Below, one piece after another: positions 1 to 7,360 of a stretch of DNA of 26,353 bases. This stretch comes from Acidimicrobiia bacterium (lineage in GTDB: Bacteria > Actinomycetota > Acidimicrobiia > Spongiisociales > ZC4RG35): positions 1-26,353 of the forward strand of contig JAUXMQ010000001.1 in NCBI GenBank assembly GCA_030623125.1. The letters are read 5' to 3'. The position numbers and the translations under genes were made by a program. How positions within the stretch are numbered: the first letter of the stretch is position 1; each line of letters opens with the position of its first letter. The notes below the pieces were generated by a model. The model saw only the letters and a program-made list of their open reading frames with translations. It had not been told where the DNA came from and did not search any database.

Positions 1-1
1 G

Positions 2-463
2 GCCGAGCACATGTCGATTCACGCCTTTGAAGCGGGCGAGCCTCTCAGCGTCGAATCGGTCGCCCGTTACCGGCCGGAGCATCCCCGGTGTGGCACCAGC
101 TTCCTCCTCATCGTTGTGCACGGATCGATCATCATCTTCACGTTCATTGGCGTTCCGAGCGGAATCCTTTTTCTGGTTGCGTCCCGTCTCATCGGCATAC
201 CGATAATCGCGGGGATCGCCTACGAACTTCTCCGCTGGTCCGGGACGAGGCCCGGAGGCGGGTTCGCTCGTGTTCTGGCAGCGCCCGGGATCTGGCTTCA
301 GAAACTGACCACAGCGGTGCCCGATGAGTCTCAGATCGAAGTGGCAATATCCAGTCTCATGGTCGCCCTGGACACGGAGTCCGCCCTCGAGGTAGTTGAT
401 CGAGGCGGTGTGCCGGCCGTTGCCATGTCTGCCCGCAATGACGTTTTCGGCCGGGAGATGTGA
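2..463 (+). CDS. DUF1385 family membrane protein (YqhQ-like), 3' part only
   Basis: This is the C-terminal part of a DUF1385 protein; the reading frame is open to the left window edge, so the 5' end is missing. The visible start reads AEHMSIHAFEAGE and is followed by HPRCGTSFLL, which are the conserved middle blocks of this family. Two hydrophobic segments follow (about visible residues 30-50 and 57-75), then the typical tail ending in an APGIWLQKLTT block and a DESQIEVAISSL helix. The in-frame ATG at 11 is internal, because conserved residues precede it. The function of DUF1385 proteins is not established. The gene usually sits next to rpmE and prfA in actinobacteria, as here, and its stop overlaps the prfA start (GTGA), which suggests one transcript. 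Confidence 0.85.
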   Translation, partial: AEHMSIHAFEAGEPLSVESVARYRPEHPRCGTSFLLIVVHGSIIIFTFIGVPSGILFLVASRLIGIPIIAGIAYELLRWSGTRPGGGFARVLAAPGIWLQKLTTAVPDESQIEVAISSLMVALDTESALEVVDRGGVPAVAMSARNDVFGREM

Positions 464-1521
464 TGGACCCCGCATTCGAGATGCAGTTGGGTGAGATCGA
501 AAACACCTTTGAGGAAGTCGAGGCGTCGTTGAGCGACCCCGAGGTGATCTCCGATCCGGCCAAGCTCGCCGAGTTGGGGAAGAAGCATGCCGATCTGAGA
601 GATGTTGTCGGCGATATCCGTCGATGGCGTCAGGTCAGAACCGATCTCGATGAGGCAAGGGAGATGGCCGGTGACCCCGACATGGCGATCCTCGCCGAGG
701 AACTCGCATCCGAGATGGAGAGCATCGAAGCTCAGATAAAGACTGCTCTCATCCCGAAAGACCCCAACGACAAGAAAGATGTCATCCTGGAGATCCGCTC
801 GGCGGCCGGGGGTGACGAAGCCGCCATATGGGCAGGCGACTTGCTTCGGATGTATGAGAAGTACGCCGACAGGCTTGGATTCAAGATTGAAGCCCTTGAC
901 TCGTCCCCGTCGGAAACGGGTGGCTATGACAAGGTGACCGTCGCGGTGAAAGGTCGTGGTGCATATTCCAAACTCAAGTACGAGGGGGGAGTTCACCGGG
1001 TTCAACGGGTTCCCAAGACCGAGTCGCAGGGGCGAGTTCACACATCCACCGCCACCGTGGCTGTGTTGGCAGAAGCCGAGGAAGTTGACATCCAGATAGA
1101 CCCCAACGATGTGAGGGTCGACGTCTACCGGTCAACCGGGCCCGGTGGGCAATCGGTGAACACCACCGACTCCGCGGTGCGGCTGACCCATGAGCCGTCC
1201 GGTCTCGTTGTCTCGATGCAGGACGAGAAGAGCCAGCTACAGAACAAGGAAAAGGCCTGGCGCGTTTTGCGAGCCCGGCTGCTTCAAGCCAGCCAGGAGC
1301 GAGCGCAGGCCGAGTTGGCAGGGGAGCGTCGCACTCAAGTTGGTACCGGTGGTCGATCGGAGAAGATTCGGACCTACAACTACAAGGGCAATCGGGTCAC
1401 TGACCACCGCATCGGGTTGACCATTCGCCGCCTCGACCAGATTCTCGAAGGAGACCTCGACGGCTTTGTTGATGCTCTTGCCGCAGACAAACAGGCTCAG
1501 CTTCTCGCCAAGGGCGAGTGA
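460..1521 (+). CDS. prfA: Peptide chain release factor 1
   Basis: This class I release factor recognises UAA and UAG in the ribosomal A site and triggers peptidyl-tRNA hydrolysis. The protein is 353 aa, the normal RF1 length. It carries the GGQ catalytic motif at about residues 229-231 within STGPGGQSVN, and the P-x-T recognition tripeptide (PKT, about 185-187, in RVPKTESQGR), which marks RF1 rather than RF2. The N-terminal part is the acidic helical domain. The start is either GTG at 460, which overlaps the upstream stop as GTGA, or the adjacent ATG at 463; the two differ by one residue. The GGQ glutamine is the target of PrmC, encoded about 500 nt downstream. The gene converges on the DUF7144 gene with a 22-nt gap. 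Confidence 0.97.
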   Translation: MMDPAFEMQLGEIENTFEEVEASLSDPEVISDPAKLAELGKKHADLRDVVGDIRRWRQVRTDLDEAREMAGDPDMAILAEELASEMESIEAQIKTALIPKDPNDKKDVILEIRSAAGGDEAAIWAGDLLRMYEKYADRLGFKIEALDSSPSETGGYDKVTVAVKGRGAYSKLKYEGGVHRVQRVPKTESQGRVHTSTATVAVLAEAEEVDIQIDPNDVRVDVYRSTGPGGQSVNTTDSAVRLTHEPSGLVVSMQDEKSQLQNKEKAWRVLRARLLQASQERAQAELAGERRTQVGTGGRSEKIRTYNYKGNRVTDHRIGLTIRRLDQILEGDLDGFVDALAADKQAQLLAKGE

Positions 1522-1543
1522 TCGGCTGTGGCTTGGGTCCTTT

Positions 1544-1945
1544 CTAGGCGTCCTCGGTGTCCAATCCGGCTGCAAGTGAGTAGATGATCAGGATACCCAG
1601 AGTGATGATCAGCAATGACCAGAATGGTGTGCCGTGCAGGAAGAACATATGGCCGACAACTACCAATGATGCCCAGGCAATCCCTACCAAACGGGCCCAG
1701 GTTCTGCCGTTCAGGATCCCGACCGAAGCTGCTATCTGCACAACGCCGAACACCAGGAGCAGCCAACCCCACGCGGTCGCGTCCACAAACAGGAGGCCTT
1801 CGTTCGTCAGCACGAGAAACTCGCTATTGAATAGCAGAAGAAGTCCGTAGATCAGGTTCATGGTTCCCATGATCCCGGCGAGGATTCCTCCGAATACGGC
1901 AAGACCCGGATGCGAATATTCTTTGAACAAGTCTGAATCTGTCAT
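1544..1945 (-). CDS. DUF7144 family four-helix membrane protein
   Basis: This small integral membrane protein of 133 aa has four hydrophobic segments at about residues 16-38, 58-78, 84-104 and 108-125. The pattern of a GG-rich first helix, a short loop with FLVL, a DATAWGWLLLVFGVVQ block, a GRTWARLVGI block and an FWSLLIITLGILIIYSL last helix fits the actinobacterial DUF7144 family. No catalytic residues are evident and the function is unknown. The ATG at 1945 has a good ribosome-binding site (GGGAG a few bases upstream on the minus strand). The gene sits inverted between prfA and prmC, which are adjacent in many bacteria, so it breaks up that pair. Family assignment is from memory of the sequence pattern. 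Confidence 0.8.
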   Translation of the reverse strand: MTDSDLFKEYSHPGLAVFGGILAGIMGTMNLIYGLLLLFNSEFLVLTNEGLLFVDATAWGWLLLVFGVVQIAASVGILNGRTWARLVGIAWASLVVVGHMFFLHGTPFWSLLIITLGILIIYSLAAGLDTEDA

Positions 1946-2032
1946 TGATCTCCCAGATAGTCGGTCGAGGATCTACCAGCCACTACCGTTTCAGGCGTTC
2001 AACGCCACCGAATGTGTCAGAAGGTGTCAGAC

Positions 2033-2767
2033 TTGGTAACGATGGACTCCATTCCGGAGCATGAACTCAGCCGCCTCGAGGCTTTGGCGAGGACCGATCA
2101 GCCGTTGGAGATGCTCATCGAGCGCAGAAAGAACGGTGAGCCGCTCCAGTACATCGAGGGAACGGCAGCTTTCGGGCCCCTCGAACTGCGGGTGGATGAC
2201 CGCGTGCTGATTCCCAGGCCGGAGACGGAGGGACTATTCGAGATCGCTTCTCGAATGGTACGCCACCCTGAGGTGATCCTGGATCTCTGCACCGGTTCCG
2301 GCGCCCTGGCCCTTGCCCTCAAGAACGAGTTTCCTGGAACATCGGTGTTTGCCACCGATATCTCCGAGGATGCGATCGACGTCGCCCTTGCCAACAGACA
2401 TGCCACAGGCCTCGATATCTACTTGGCAGTCGGTGACCTTTTCGATCCTTTGCCGGCGTCTTTGCTTGGTGAAGTCGACCTGGTGGTGGCCAATCCGCCA
2501 TACGTTTCAGATGTCGACTTCCTGACCCTGCCCGAGGATGTGCAGCGGGAGCCAAAGGTGGCCCTCGTCAGCGGCCCAACGGGGTTGGAGGTGATTCAAC
2601 GAATCGGCGTTTCGGTTGCCGAGTGGTTGCGTCCCGGCGGGGTGGTGATTTGCGAGATAGGTGAGAGCCAGGGTGTCGCCGCGAGTATCTGCTTCACCGA
2701 TCTCCCCGCAGTGGTGCGGCAGGATATTGTTGGTCGCGATCGGTACGTGGTCGCAGTCAAGCCGTGA
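2033..2767 (+). CDS. prmC: Release factor glutamine methyltransferase
   Basis: PrmC (HemK) N5-methylates the glutamine of the GGQ motif of RF1 and RF2 using S-adenosylmethionine. Visible motifs, in order, are GEPLQYIEGTAAF, the conserved VLIPRPETE block, the SAM-binding DLCTGSGALALAL glycine loop, the acidic ATDIS strand end, and the NPPY active-site tetrapeptide at about residues 154-157. I prefer TTG at 2033 because an AAGGTG ribosome-binding site lies 6 nt before it. ATG at 2012 (251 aa) and ATG at 2042 are alternatives. Any of these gives a helical N-terminal domain about 15-25 residues shorter than in E. coli PrmC. The stop overlaps the next start as GTGA. The substrate gene prfA is just upstream but separated by an inverted gene. 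Confidence 0.93.
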   Translation: MVTMDSIPEHELSRLEALARTDQPLEMLIERRKNGEPLQYIEGTAAFGPLELRVDDRVLIPRPETEGLFEIASRMVRHPEVILDLCTGSGALALALKNEFPGTSVFATDISEDAIDVALANRHATGLDIYLAVGDLFDPLPASLLGEVDLVVANPPYVSDVDFLTLPEDVQREPKVALVSGPTGLEVIQRIGVSVAEWLRPGGVVICEIGESQGVAASICFTDLPAVVRQDIVGRDRYVVAVKP

Positions 2768-3321
2768 TCGAAGAGGCTGTAGAGGCCATTCACTCCAGTC
2801 AGGTCGTTGGGATCCCGACTGACACCGTCTACGGGCTCGCGGCCGACCCTCAAGAGAGGGAGGCGGTGAGTCGTCTCTTCGAGATCAAGGGGAGACCGGA
2901 GCACAAGCCGGTTGGCCTGCTGATTGCATCCGTGGAACAGGCAAAGACAATTGGCGAGATCGAAGGTGTGGGCGAAGAGTTAGCCAGAGCGCACTGGCCC
3001 GGCCCGCTGACGATGGTCGTCACACCGAGGGTGATTCTCTATGACTGGGTGGGTGACGCCTATCTTCGGACAATCGGCATCAGGGTTCCGGACCACCCGG
3101 TGGCTCGTGAGCTGCTCGAACGGATCGGGCCGCTCGTGGTCACATCGGCCAACCGATCCGGCGGAAAAGAGGTCATGAGTGATATCGAGGCGCGTCGCAT
3201 CTTTGGCGAAGAGGTTGCTGTTTACGTTGAAGGCAAGTGCCCCGGGGGAGAGGCGTCAACTGTTGTCGATGTCACTGGCGCGCACGCTGTGATTCTCCGG
3301 AAGGGACCCGTTTCGATCTGA
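2764..3321 (+). CDS. Threonylcarbamoyl-AMP synthase (Sua5/YwlC/TsaC family)
   Basis: This enzyme makes threonylcarbamoyl-AMP from threonine, bicarbonate and ATP, the first step of the universal t6A modification at position 37 of ANN-decoding tRNAs. The protein is 185 aa, so it is the short TsaC/YwlC form without the extra C-terminal Sua5 domain. Family hallmarks are GIPTDTVYGLAAD near residues 16-28, the KGRPEHKP nucleotide/threonine-binding loop, the HWPGPLT block, the IGIRVPDHP block, and VVTSANRSGG. The GTG start at 2764 overlaps the prmC stop (GTGA), so the two are probably translationally coupled. The prmC-sua5 pairing upstream of the ATP synthase genes is common in actinobacteria. Confidence 0.95.
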   Translation: MIEEAVEAIHSSQVVGIPTDTVYGLAADPQEREAVSRLFEIKGRPEHKPVGLLIASVEQAKTIGEIEGVGEELARAHWPGPLTMVVTPRVILYDWVGDAYLRTIGIRVPDHPVARELLERIGPLVVTSANRSGGKEVMSDIEARRIFGEEVAVYVEGKCPGGEASTVVDVTGAHAVILRKGPVSI

Positions 3322-3325
3322 CGGT

Positions 3326-3331
3326 TACGCT
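3326..3331 (+). promoter_or_regulatory. Candidate -10 box of a leaderless glyA promoter
   Basis: TACGCT fits TANNNT and ends 6 nt before the glyA ATG at 3338, which would put the transcription start on or next to the A of the start codon. No ribosome-binding site is visible upstream of that ATG. No convincing -35 box is seen. The inference rests on the same arrangement recurring at other genes in this window. Confidence 0.4.
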
Positions 3332-3337
3332 CGTTCC

Positions 3338-4609
3338 ATGATCTCCATGGACACAATCGAGCAGGTTGATCCTGCAATTGCCGGGCTCATTCGCAAGGAC
3401 CTCGAGCGGCAGAACACCCACATTCACCTCATCGCCTCGGAGAACTTTGTGTCTCCGGCAGTCATGACGGCATCCGGCTCGGTCTTCACCAACAAATACG
3501 CCGAGGGTTACCCGGGCCGCCGTTATTACGAGGGCTGCCAGGTGGTCGATGAAATGGAGCAATTGACCATCGACCGCGCCAAGGCGCTGTTCGACGCCGA
3601 GTACGCCAATGTCCAGACCCACTCGGGAGCTCAGGCGAACATGGCTGTCTACTTCTCTCTGCTCGAGCCGGGTGACACCGTGCTGGGGATGCGACTCGAC
3701 CACGGCGGCCATCTGACCCATGGCTCCCATGTCAACTTTTCCGGGCTCTACTACGACTTTGTCGCCTATGGCGTCGACGCCGACACCGAGATCATCGACA
3801 TGGCCGAGGTGCGTCGGTTGGCTCGGGAGCACAAGCCGAAGATCGTGCTGGCGGGTTACTCGGCCTATTCACGAACACTCGATTATGAGGGTTTCAGGGA
3901 GATTGCCGAGGAGGTCGGCGCTGTCTTCATGGTCGATGCTGCTCATTTCATTGGCCTCGTCGCCGGCAAGTCGCACCCTTCGCCGGTGCCTTTCGCCGAT
4001 GTGGTGACCGGCACCACACACAAGGCCCTGCGCGGCCCACGCGGCGGGCTGATCCTTGGGAAAGAGGAGTTCGGGCAGGCAATCAACAAGGCGGTGTTTC
4101 CCAACGTTCAGGGCGGACCGATCGAGTCCCAGGTGGCGGCCAAGGCGGTTTGTTTCCATGAGGCCGCACAACCGGCGTTTCACGACTACACATCCCAGAT
4201 CGTCGCCAACGCCCGGGCCATGGCGGAGACCGTCCAGTCTGAGGGAATCCGCGTTGTCTCCGGAGGCACCGACAATCACCTCTTCCTCATCGATCTGAGG
4301 TCTGTAGATGAGGATTTGACCGGCAAGGAGGCGGCCAAGATGCTCGACGGGGTTGGCATCACACTCAACTTCAACACGATTCCGAACGATCCCCGGCCGC
4401 CGTTTCGGGCATCAGGTCTGCGTATCGGTACTCCGGCGATGACGACTCAGGGGATGAAGGAAACCCAGGCATCCGAGGTCGCATCGCTCATTTCCAGGGC
4501 CTTGAAGGAAAGGGACGACGGGGCGGCGCTGGCAGAGGTGACGGCGAGAGTTGCGGATCTGGCGGCTGAGTTCACGCCTTATCCATCGGACTTCTCAGGT
4601 CACGTGTAG
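3338..4609 (+). CDS. glyA: Serine hydroxymethyltransferase
   Basis: This PLP enzyme interconverts serine and glycine with tetrahydrofolate, supplying one-carbon units. The protein is 423 aa, the usual size. Visible features are the LIASENFVSP N-terminal block, the NKYAEGYPGRRYYEG substrate/cofactor loop (about residues 52-66), the THSGAQAN PLP-phosphate block, the DAAHFIGLVAG strand with the PLP aspartate, and the catalytic lysine K229 in TGTTHKALRGPRGG. The C-terminal RASGLRIGTPAMTTQG block is also intact. I keep ATG 3338 rather than the in-frame ATG 3347 because a TANNNT box lies 6 nt upstream, consistent with a leaderless start. The gene starts 16 nt after the sua5 stop and could also be read from the upstream transcript. 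Confidence 0.97.
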   Translation: MISMDTIEQVDPAIAGLIRKDLERQNTHIHLIASENFVSPAVMTASGSVFTNKYAEGYPGRRYYEGCQVVDEMEQLTIDRAKALFDAEYANVQTHSGAQANMAVYFSLLEPGDTVLGMRLDHGGHLTHGSHVNFSGLYYDFVAYGVDADTEIIDMAEVRRLAREHKPKIVLAGYSAYSRTLDYEGFREIAEEVGAVFMVDAAHFIGLVAGKSHPSPVPFADVVTGTTHKALRGPRGGLILGKEEFGQAINKAVFPNVQGGPIESQVAAKAVCFHEAAQPAFHDYTSQIVANARAMAETVQSEGIRVVSGGTDNHLFLIDLRSVDEDLTGKEAAKMLDGVGITLNFNTIPNDPRPPFRASGLRIGTPAMTTQGMKETQASEVASLISRALKERDDGAALAEVTARVADLAAEFTPYPSDFSGHV

Positions 4610-4633
4610 ACCGCCGCGCGGAGAATTCGTCAT

Positions 4634-5554
4634 ATGAGAATCGGCCTCATCAACCAGCTCCACGGTGGACCGGGCGGTGCTCAACCGGCCCCAACCTGGG
4701 AGTCCATCTCAACGAGAGCCGTTGCCGCCGAGGCCGCGGGCTTTGATATCTTCGTATTCGAGGATTCCCTTCTGTACCGCTGGGAAGAGCACACCGATGG
4801 TGTCTGGGAGTCGGTTTCGATAGCGGCCGCGCTAGCCGCCACCACCAAGCGGATTCGGATCGGCCAGTCGGTGATCAACTCGCCGTACCGGTCTCCGGCG
4901 ATGACCGCGAGCATCGCCACGACACTCGATGAGATCTCTGGTGGGCGTTTCATCCTTGGCATCGGAGCCGGCAACACCTTCGATTCGGACTACGAGGCCT
5001 TCGGGTTCCCAACCGACAAGCGTTATTCGCGTTTTGCCGAGGCGATACAGATCATTCATACCCTGCTGAAGAATGGCCAAATCGATTTCGAGGGCGAGTT
5101 CTACACGGTCAAGGAGGGTGAGTTGGTGCTGCGAGGCCCCAGTCCTACCGGCCCACAAATCAACATTGCTGCGGGAGGGTCAAGAATGTTGGAGCTTGTC
5201 GCCAAATACGCAGATGAATGGAACTGGTGGGGGTGGGACGAGACATTCGATGAGATTCAGATCAGGCTGGATCCAATCATCGAGACTCTTGAGCTCGCTT
5301 GTGAAGAAGAAGGGAGAGACCCGTCGACGTTGGTGCGCACGTTCGATCTGTACACGGTGGTACCGGAAGGCTTCAGTGCTGAGGGCTCAGACTTGGTGCA
5401 TCCGGTTTCGGGCACATCGAGCCAGGTGGCCGAAACACTCCTGGCGCTGGGTGAGCTGGGGTTTGCCGAAATCCGATGTGATGTCTTCCCGAAGACGATC
5501 GAGGCGATCGAAGCGATGCAGCCGGTAGTGGAGTTGGTGAACAGGGAGGGTTGA
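4634..5554 (+). CDS. LLM-class flavin-dependent oxidoreductase, probably F420-dependent
   Basis: This 306-aa protein has the luciferase-like monooxygenase TIM-barrel fold. Evidence is the MRIGLINQ first strand, the AAEAAGFDIFVFEDSL block, TKRIRIGQSVINSPYRSPAMTA, the DEISGGRFILGIGAG signature and the YSRFAEAIQIIHTLL helix. Many actinobacterial members use coenzyme F420, but the sequence alone does not decide between F420 and FMN, and the substrate is unknown. The ATG at 4634 has GGAGA about 9 nt upstream. The gene follows glyA by 24 nt and converges on the DUF222/HNH gene with a 14-nt gap. Confidence 0.85.
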   Translation: MRIGLINQLHGGPGGAQPAPTWESISTRAVAAEAAGFDIFVFEDSLLYRWEEHTDGVWESVSIAAALAATTKRIRIGQSVINSPYRSPAMTASIATTLDEISGGRFILGIGAGNTFDSDYEAFGFPTDKRYSRFAEAIQIIHTLLKNGQIDFEGEFYTVKEGELVLRGPSPTGPQINIAAGGSRMLELVAKYADEWNWWGWDETFDEIQIRLDPIIETLELACEEEGRDPSTLVRTFDLYTVVPEGFSAEGSDLVHPVSGTSSQVAETLLALGELGFAEIRCDVFPKTIEAIEAMQPVVELVNREG

Positions 5555-5568
5555 CCACCGTGGGCTTT

Positions 5569-6945
5569 CTATGGTGATTGTCCGTTGGTGATGTAGGTGT
5601 GGCCGAGGGGGCTGGTCCAGATGTGGCGCCCGTTGTGGTAGCGGTGTGTCCATCCGTGGTCTTTGAGGATGTGGTCGTGGCGGCATTTGGGGTTGATATT
5701 GGTTTTGGTGGTGGGTCCGCCTTGGGCCCAGGGGATGTTGTGGTCTAGATCGCAGTCTTCTGCTGGCATCCGACAACCCGGGAAGACACAGGTGGGGTGT
5801 AAAGCGTGTATCTGCCGGATTTGGGCGGCGGTTGGTCTTCTCCGGGTGGTTTCAGCAAGGATGAGCTCACCGTTGTTGTCGGTGACGGTCACCCGCCATT
5901 CGGCTTTCTGCTGGGCGAAAGCGACTTTGCGGGCGACGTCGGCAATGACGGGGCCCATTCCGGGGATCTCGCCGGCTTTGTCGTCGAGTCCGGCCAGGGT
6001 GGTCAGGTCGACTCGTATGTCGACCAGACCACGGTTGTCGAATCCGGTTAGGTCTTTTCCTAGTATCAGATCGCAGAGAATGTCGGCTCGTAGCTGGTCG
6101 TGACGTCTGGAATCGCCGTCATTCTTCAATGAGATCATGTGGCCGTTGACCATTCGTCCGATCGCCGAAGCAGTAGCGATAGGAATATCGAGCAAATGGA
6201 CGTTTCCGGTGCCGTCGACTGTTGGTTCGATCCATAGCCGGCGTTCCTCGACCGCGTACTCGTAGCGCTTCTCCGACTCTTCAGGGTCGGTCTGGATGCA
6301 GAGCTTGCGGATCCATGCCTGCAGTTGACCGGTGGTGAGTTTTGGAGCCCGGCCGGCGATCTGGTCGACGATGGCCCGTGCCTCTGACTCGGGTAAGTGC
6401 TCCGCTCCATTGATGATGACCCGGGCTCGCTGCCAATCAATGAGACCTCGGTCGAGCATCTCCCAGATCCGGGGGAGTCGTTCGACGAGTTCGCTGGCAT
6501 CGGACAGGCGACTCTCAGCGGCCCGGCGGGTCAAGGTGAGGGCGGCCCGGATCTCGTCGGAGGCAAACTCTGCCGCTTCCTCGATTTGCTCAGGGGGTGA
6601 TTCGGCGTTTCCCGGGGCCGAGTAGGAGATCTCGACGGCATCGGCCATCGATCCCGCCTGATGATGGGATACCTGACGTTCCTGAGCGACCATGGTGCGA
6701 ACCAGCTCATGTCCGTTGAGTTTTGACCGGTCGATTTGAGCTAGGGCCATAGAGAGGAGGGGGCCGGGGGGAATGAGATCAAAACTGGCAGGGAGTTGAT
6801 GACGGTCGGTGATGGGGGAGTCTTGACCGAACGCCTCTTGGGTCAACTGGTAGACCAGTTCATCGAACTCGTCGTCGAAAAGCGGGTCGTAGCTGTCGGT
6901 CTCCCCCGCCAAGAGTCCGACCTCAACAGTCTGAGCGTCGAACAT
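5569..6945 (-). CDS. DUF222 and HNH endonuclease domain protein (13E12-type)
   Basis: This protein of about 458 aa has an N-terminal/central DUF222 region rich in charged helices (including blocks like LTLTRRAAESRLSDASEL and PRIWEMLDRGLIDWQRARVI) and a C-terminal HNH nuclease motif at about residues 386-425. The HNH core has Cys-x4-Cys, then DLDH, an Asn in TNINP and Cys-x-x-x-His (KCRHDH), so both the metal ligands and the catalytic histidine look intact. This family is abundant and paralogous in actinobacteria, and its role is not settled; mobile or DNA-processing functions have been suggested. ATG 6945 is chosen because a near-consensus promoter places the transcription start on it. The upstream TTG at 6981 is part of the -35 box. 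The gene converges on the LLM gene with 14 nt between the stops. Confidence 0.88.
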   Translation of the reverse strand: MFDAQTVEVGLLAGETDSYDPLFDDEFDELVYQLTQEAFGQDSPITDRHQLPASFDLIPPGPLLSMALAQIDRSKLNGHELVRTMVAQERQVSHHQAGSMADAVEISYSAPGNAESPPEQIEEAAEFASDEIRAALTLTRRAAESRLSDASELVERLPRIWEMLDRGLIDWQRARVIINGAEHLPESEARAIVDQIAGRAPKLTTGQLQAWIRKLCIQTDPEESEKRYEYAVEERRLWIEPTVDGTGNVHLLDIPIATASAIGRMVNGHMISLKNDGDSRRHDQLRADILCDLILGKDLTGFDNRGLVDIRVDLTTLAGLDDKAGEIPGMGPVIADVARKVAFAQQKAEWRVTVTDNNGELILAETTRRRPTAAQIRQIHALHPTCVFPGCRMPAEDCDLDHNIPWAQGGPTTKTNINPKCRHDHILKDHGWTHRYHNGRHIWTSPLGHTYITNGQSP

Positions 6946-6952
6946 ACGTTCG

Positions 6953-6981
6953 ATCGTACCCAACGCTCCTCCAGAAGTCAA
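6953..6981 (-). promoter_or_regulatory. Strong sigma70-type promoter of the DUF222/HNH gene, leaderless
   Basis: On the minus strand, TTGACT (6981-6976) is followed after exactly 17 bp by TACGAT (6958-6953). Seven bases later comes the ATG at 6945. The match to TTGACA-N17-TATAAT is the best in the window, and the predicted transcription start falls on the start codon. A GGAGGAG string lies inside the spacer, about 20 nt from the ATG, too far to act as its ribosome-binding site. Confidence 0.65.
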
Positions 6982-7123
6982 GAGGCTTCTTCAAAGGTGG
7001 TCCAACGAGGTAGCCAAGACGACTGTCCTCGATCAGTCCCGGCCGCTAGCCTTTGCTAGCTTCGATTTTGCCTATCCGATTGCCGTCCATAACCTTTGTG
7101 AAGCCGTTCACAAACGAGTCCCT
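6982..7123. other. Divergent intergenic region upstream of the ATP synthase operon
   Basis: This non-coding stretch lies between the DUF222/HNH promoter and the first atp gene, and must hold the atp promoter. A weak candidate is TTGCCT (7068-7073), 16 bp, TAACCT (7090-7095). Two copies of the palindrome GCTAGC lie 10 bp apart (7045-7050 and 7055-7060). A GTG-initiated ORF of nine codons (7098-7127) ends in a TGA that overlaps the TTG start of the next gene. I see no tRNA or terminator here. Confidence 0.4.
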
Positions 7124-7360
7124 TTGAAACAACAACCAACAACAAGTCAGGTCGCCGGTGCCATCAATGATGGATGGCTGGAGGGTGGTTCGTTCGTCTC
7201 TTCGATACTCGCCGGCACCCTGCTGGGTCTTCTCGCCGACAATTGGCTGGGTACCGATCCATGGTTGGTCGTAATAGGGATAATCGTGGGCGCCTACTCA
7301 GGTTTTGTCAGAGTTTGGCGGTACTCGATAAAGATGGAAGAGGACCCGCGTGAGCGTTGA
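7124..7360 (+). CDS. AtpZ/AtpQ-like small membrane protein (F0F1-ATPase gene 1 family)
   Basis: This 78-aa protein has two hydrophobic segments, about residues 24-42 and 48-65 (GSFVSSILAGTLLGLLADNWL and PWLVVIGIIVGAYSGFVRVW). The spacing and the GxxLGxxxD..xGT.P form match the small AtpZ/AtpQ proteins that often begin ATP synthase operons; some have been linked to Mg2+/Ca2+ handling, others to assembly. The start is TTG at 7124, since no ATG or GTG occurs in frame before the conserved segment; it is the least certain start here and has no clear ribosome-binding site. It overlaps the next gene by 11 nt, so the two are almost certainly co-translated. Confidence 0.75.
   Translation: MKQQPTTSQVAGAINDGWLEGGSFVSSILAGTLLGLLADNWLGTDPWLVVIGIIVGAYSGFVRVWRYSIKMEEDPRER

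Noticed and set aside
331..1041. 236-codon open frame on the minus strand across prfA
   Set aside because: It is the antisense shadow of the conserved RF1 gene, without a ribosome-binding site or recognisable motif.
5555..5568. Possible bidirectional terminator between the LLM and DUF222 genes
   Set aside because: Only a 4-bp CACC/GGTG pairing with a long loop is visible, with no U-run, which is too weak to call.
6946..6981. TTG start for the DUF222/HNH gene at 6981
   Set aside because: This TTG is the first three bases of the -35 box TTGACT. ATG 6945 lies at the predicted transcription start.
7045..7060. Two GCTAGC palindromes 10 bp apart upstream of the atp operon
   Set aside because: The motif is short, occurs in one place only, and cannot be distinguished from chance. 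It is noted only as content of the intergenic region.
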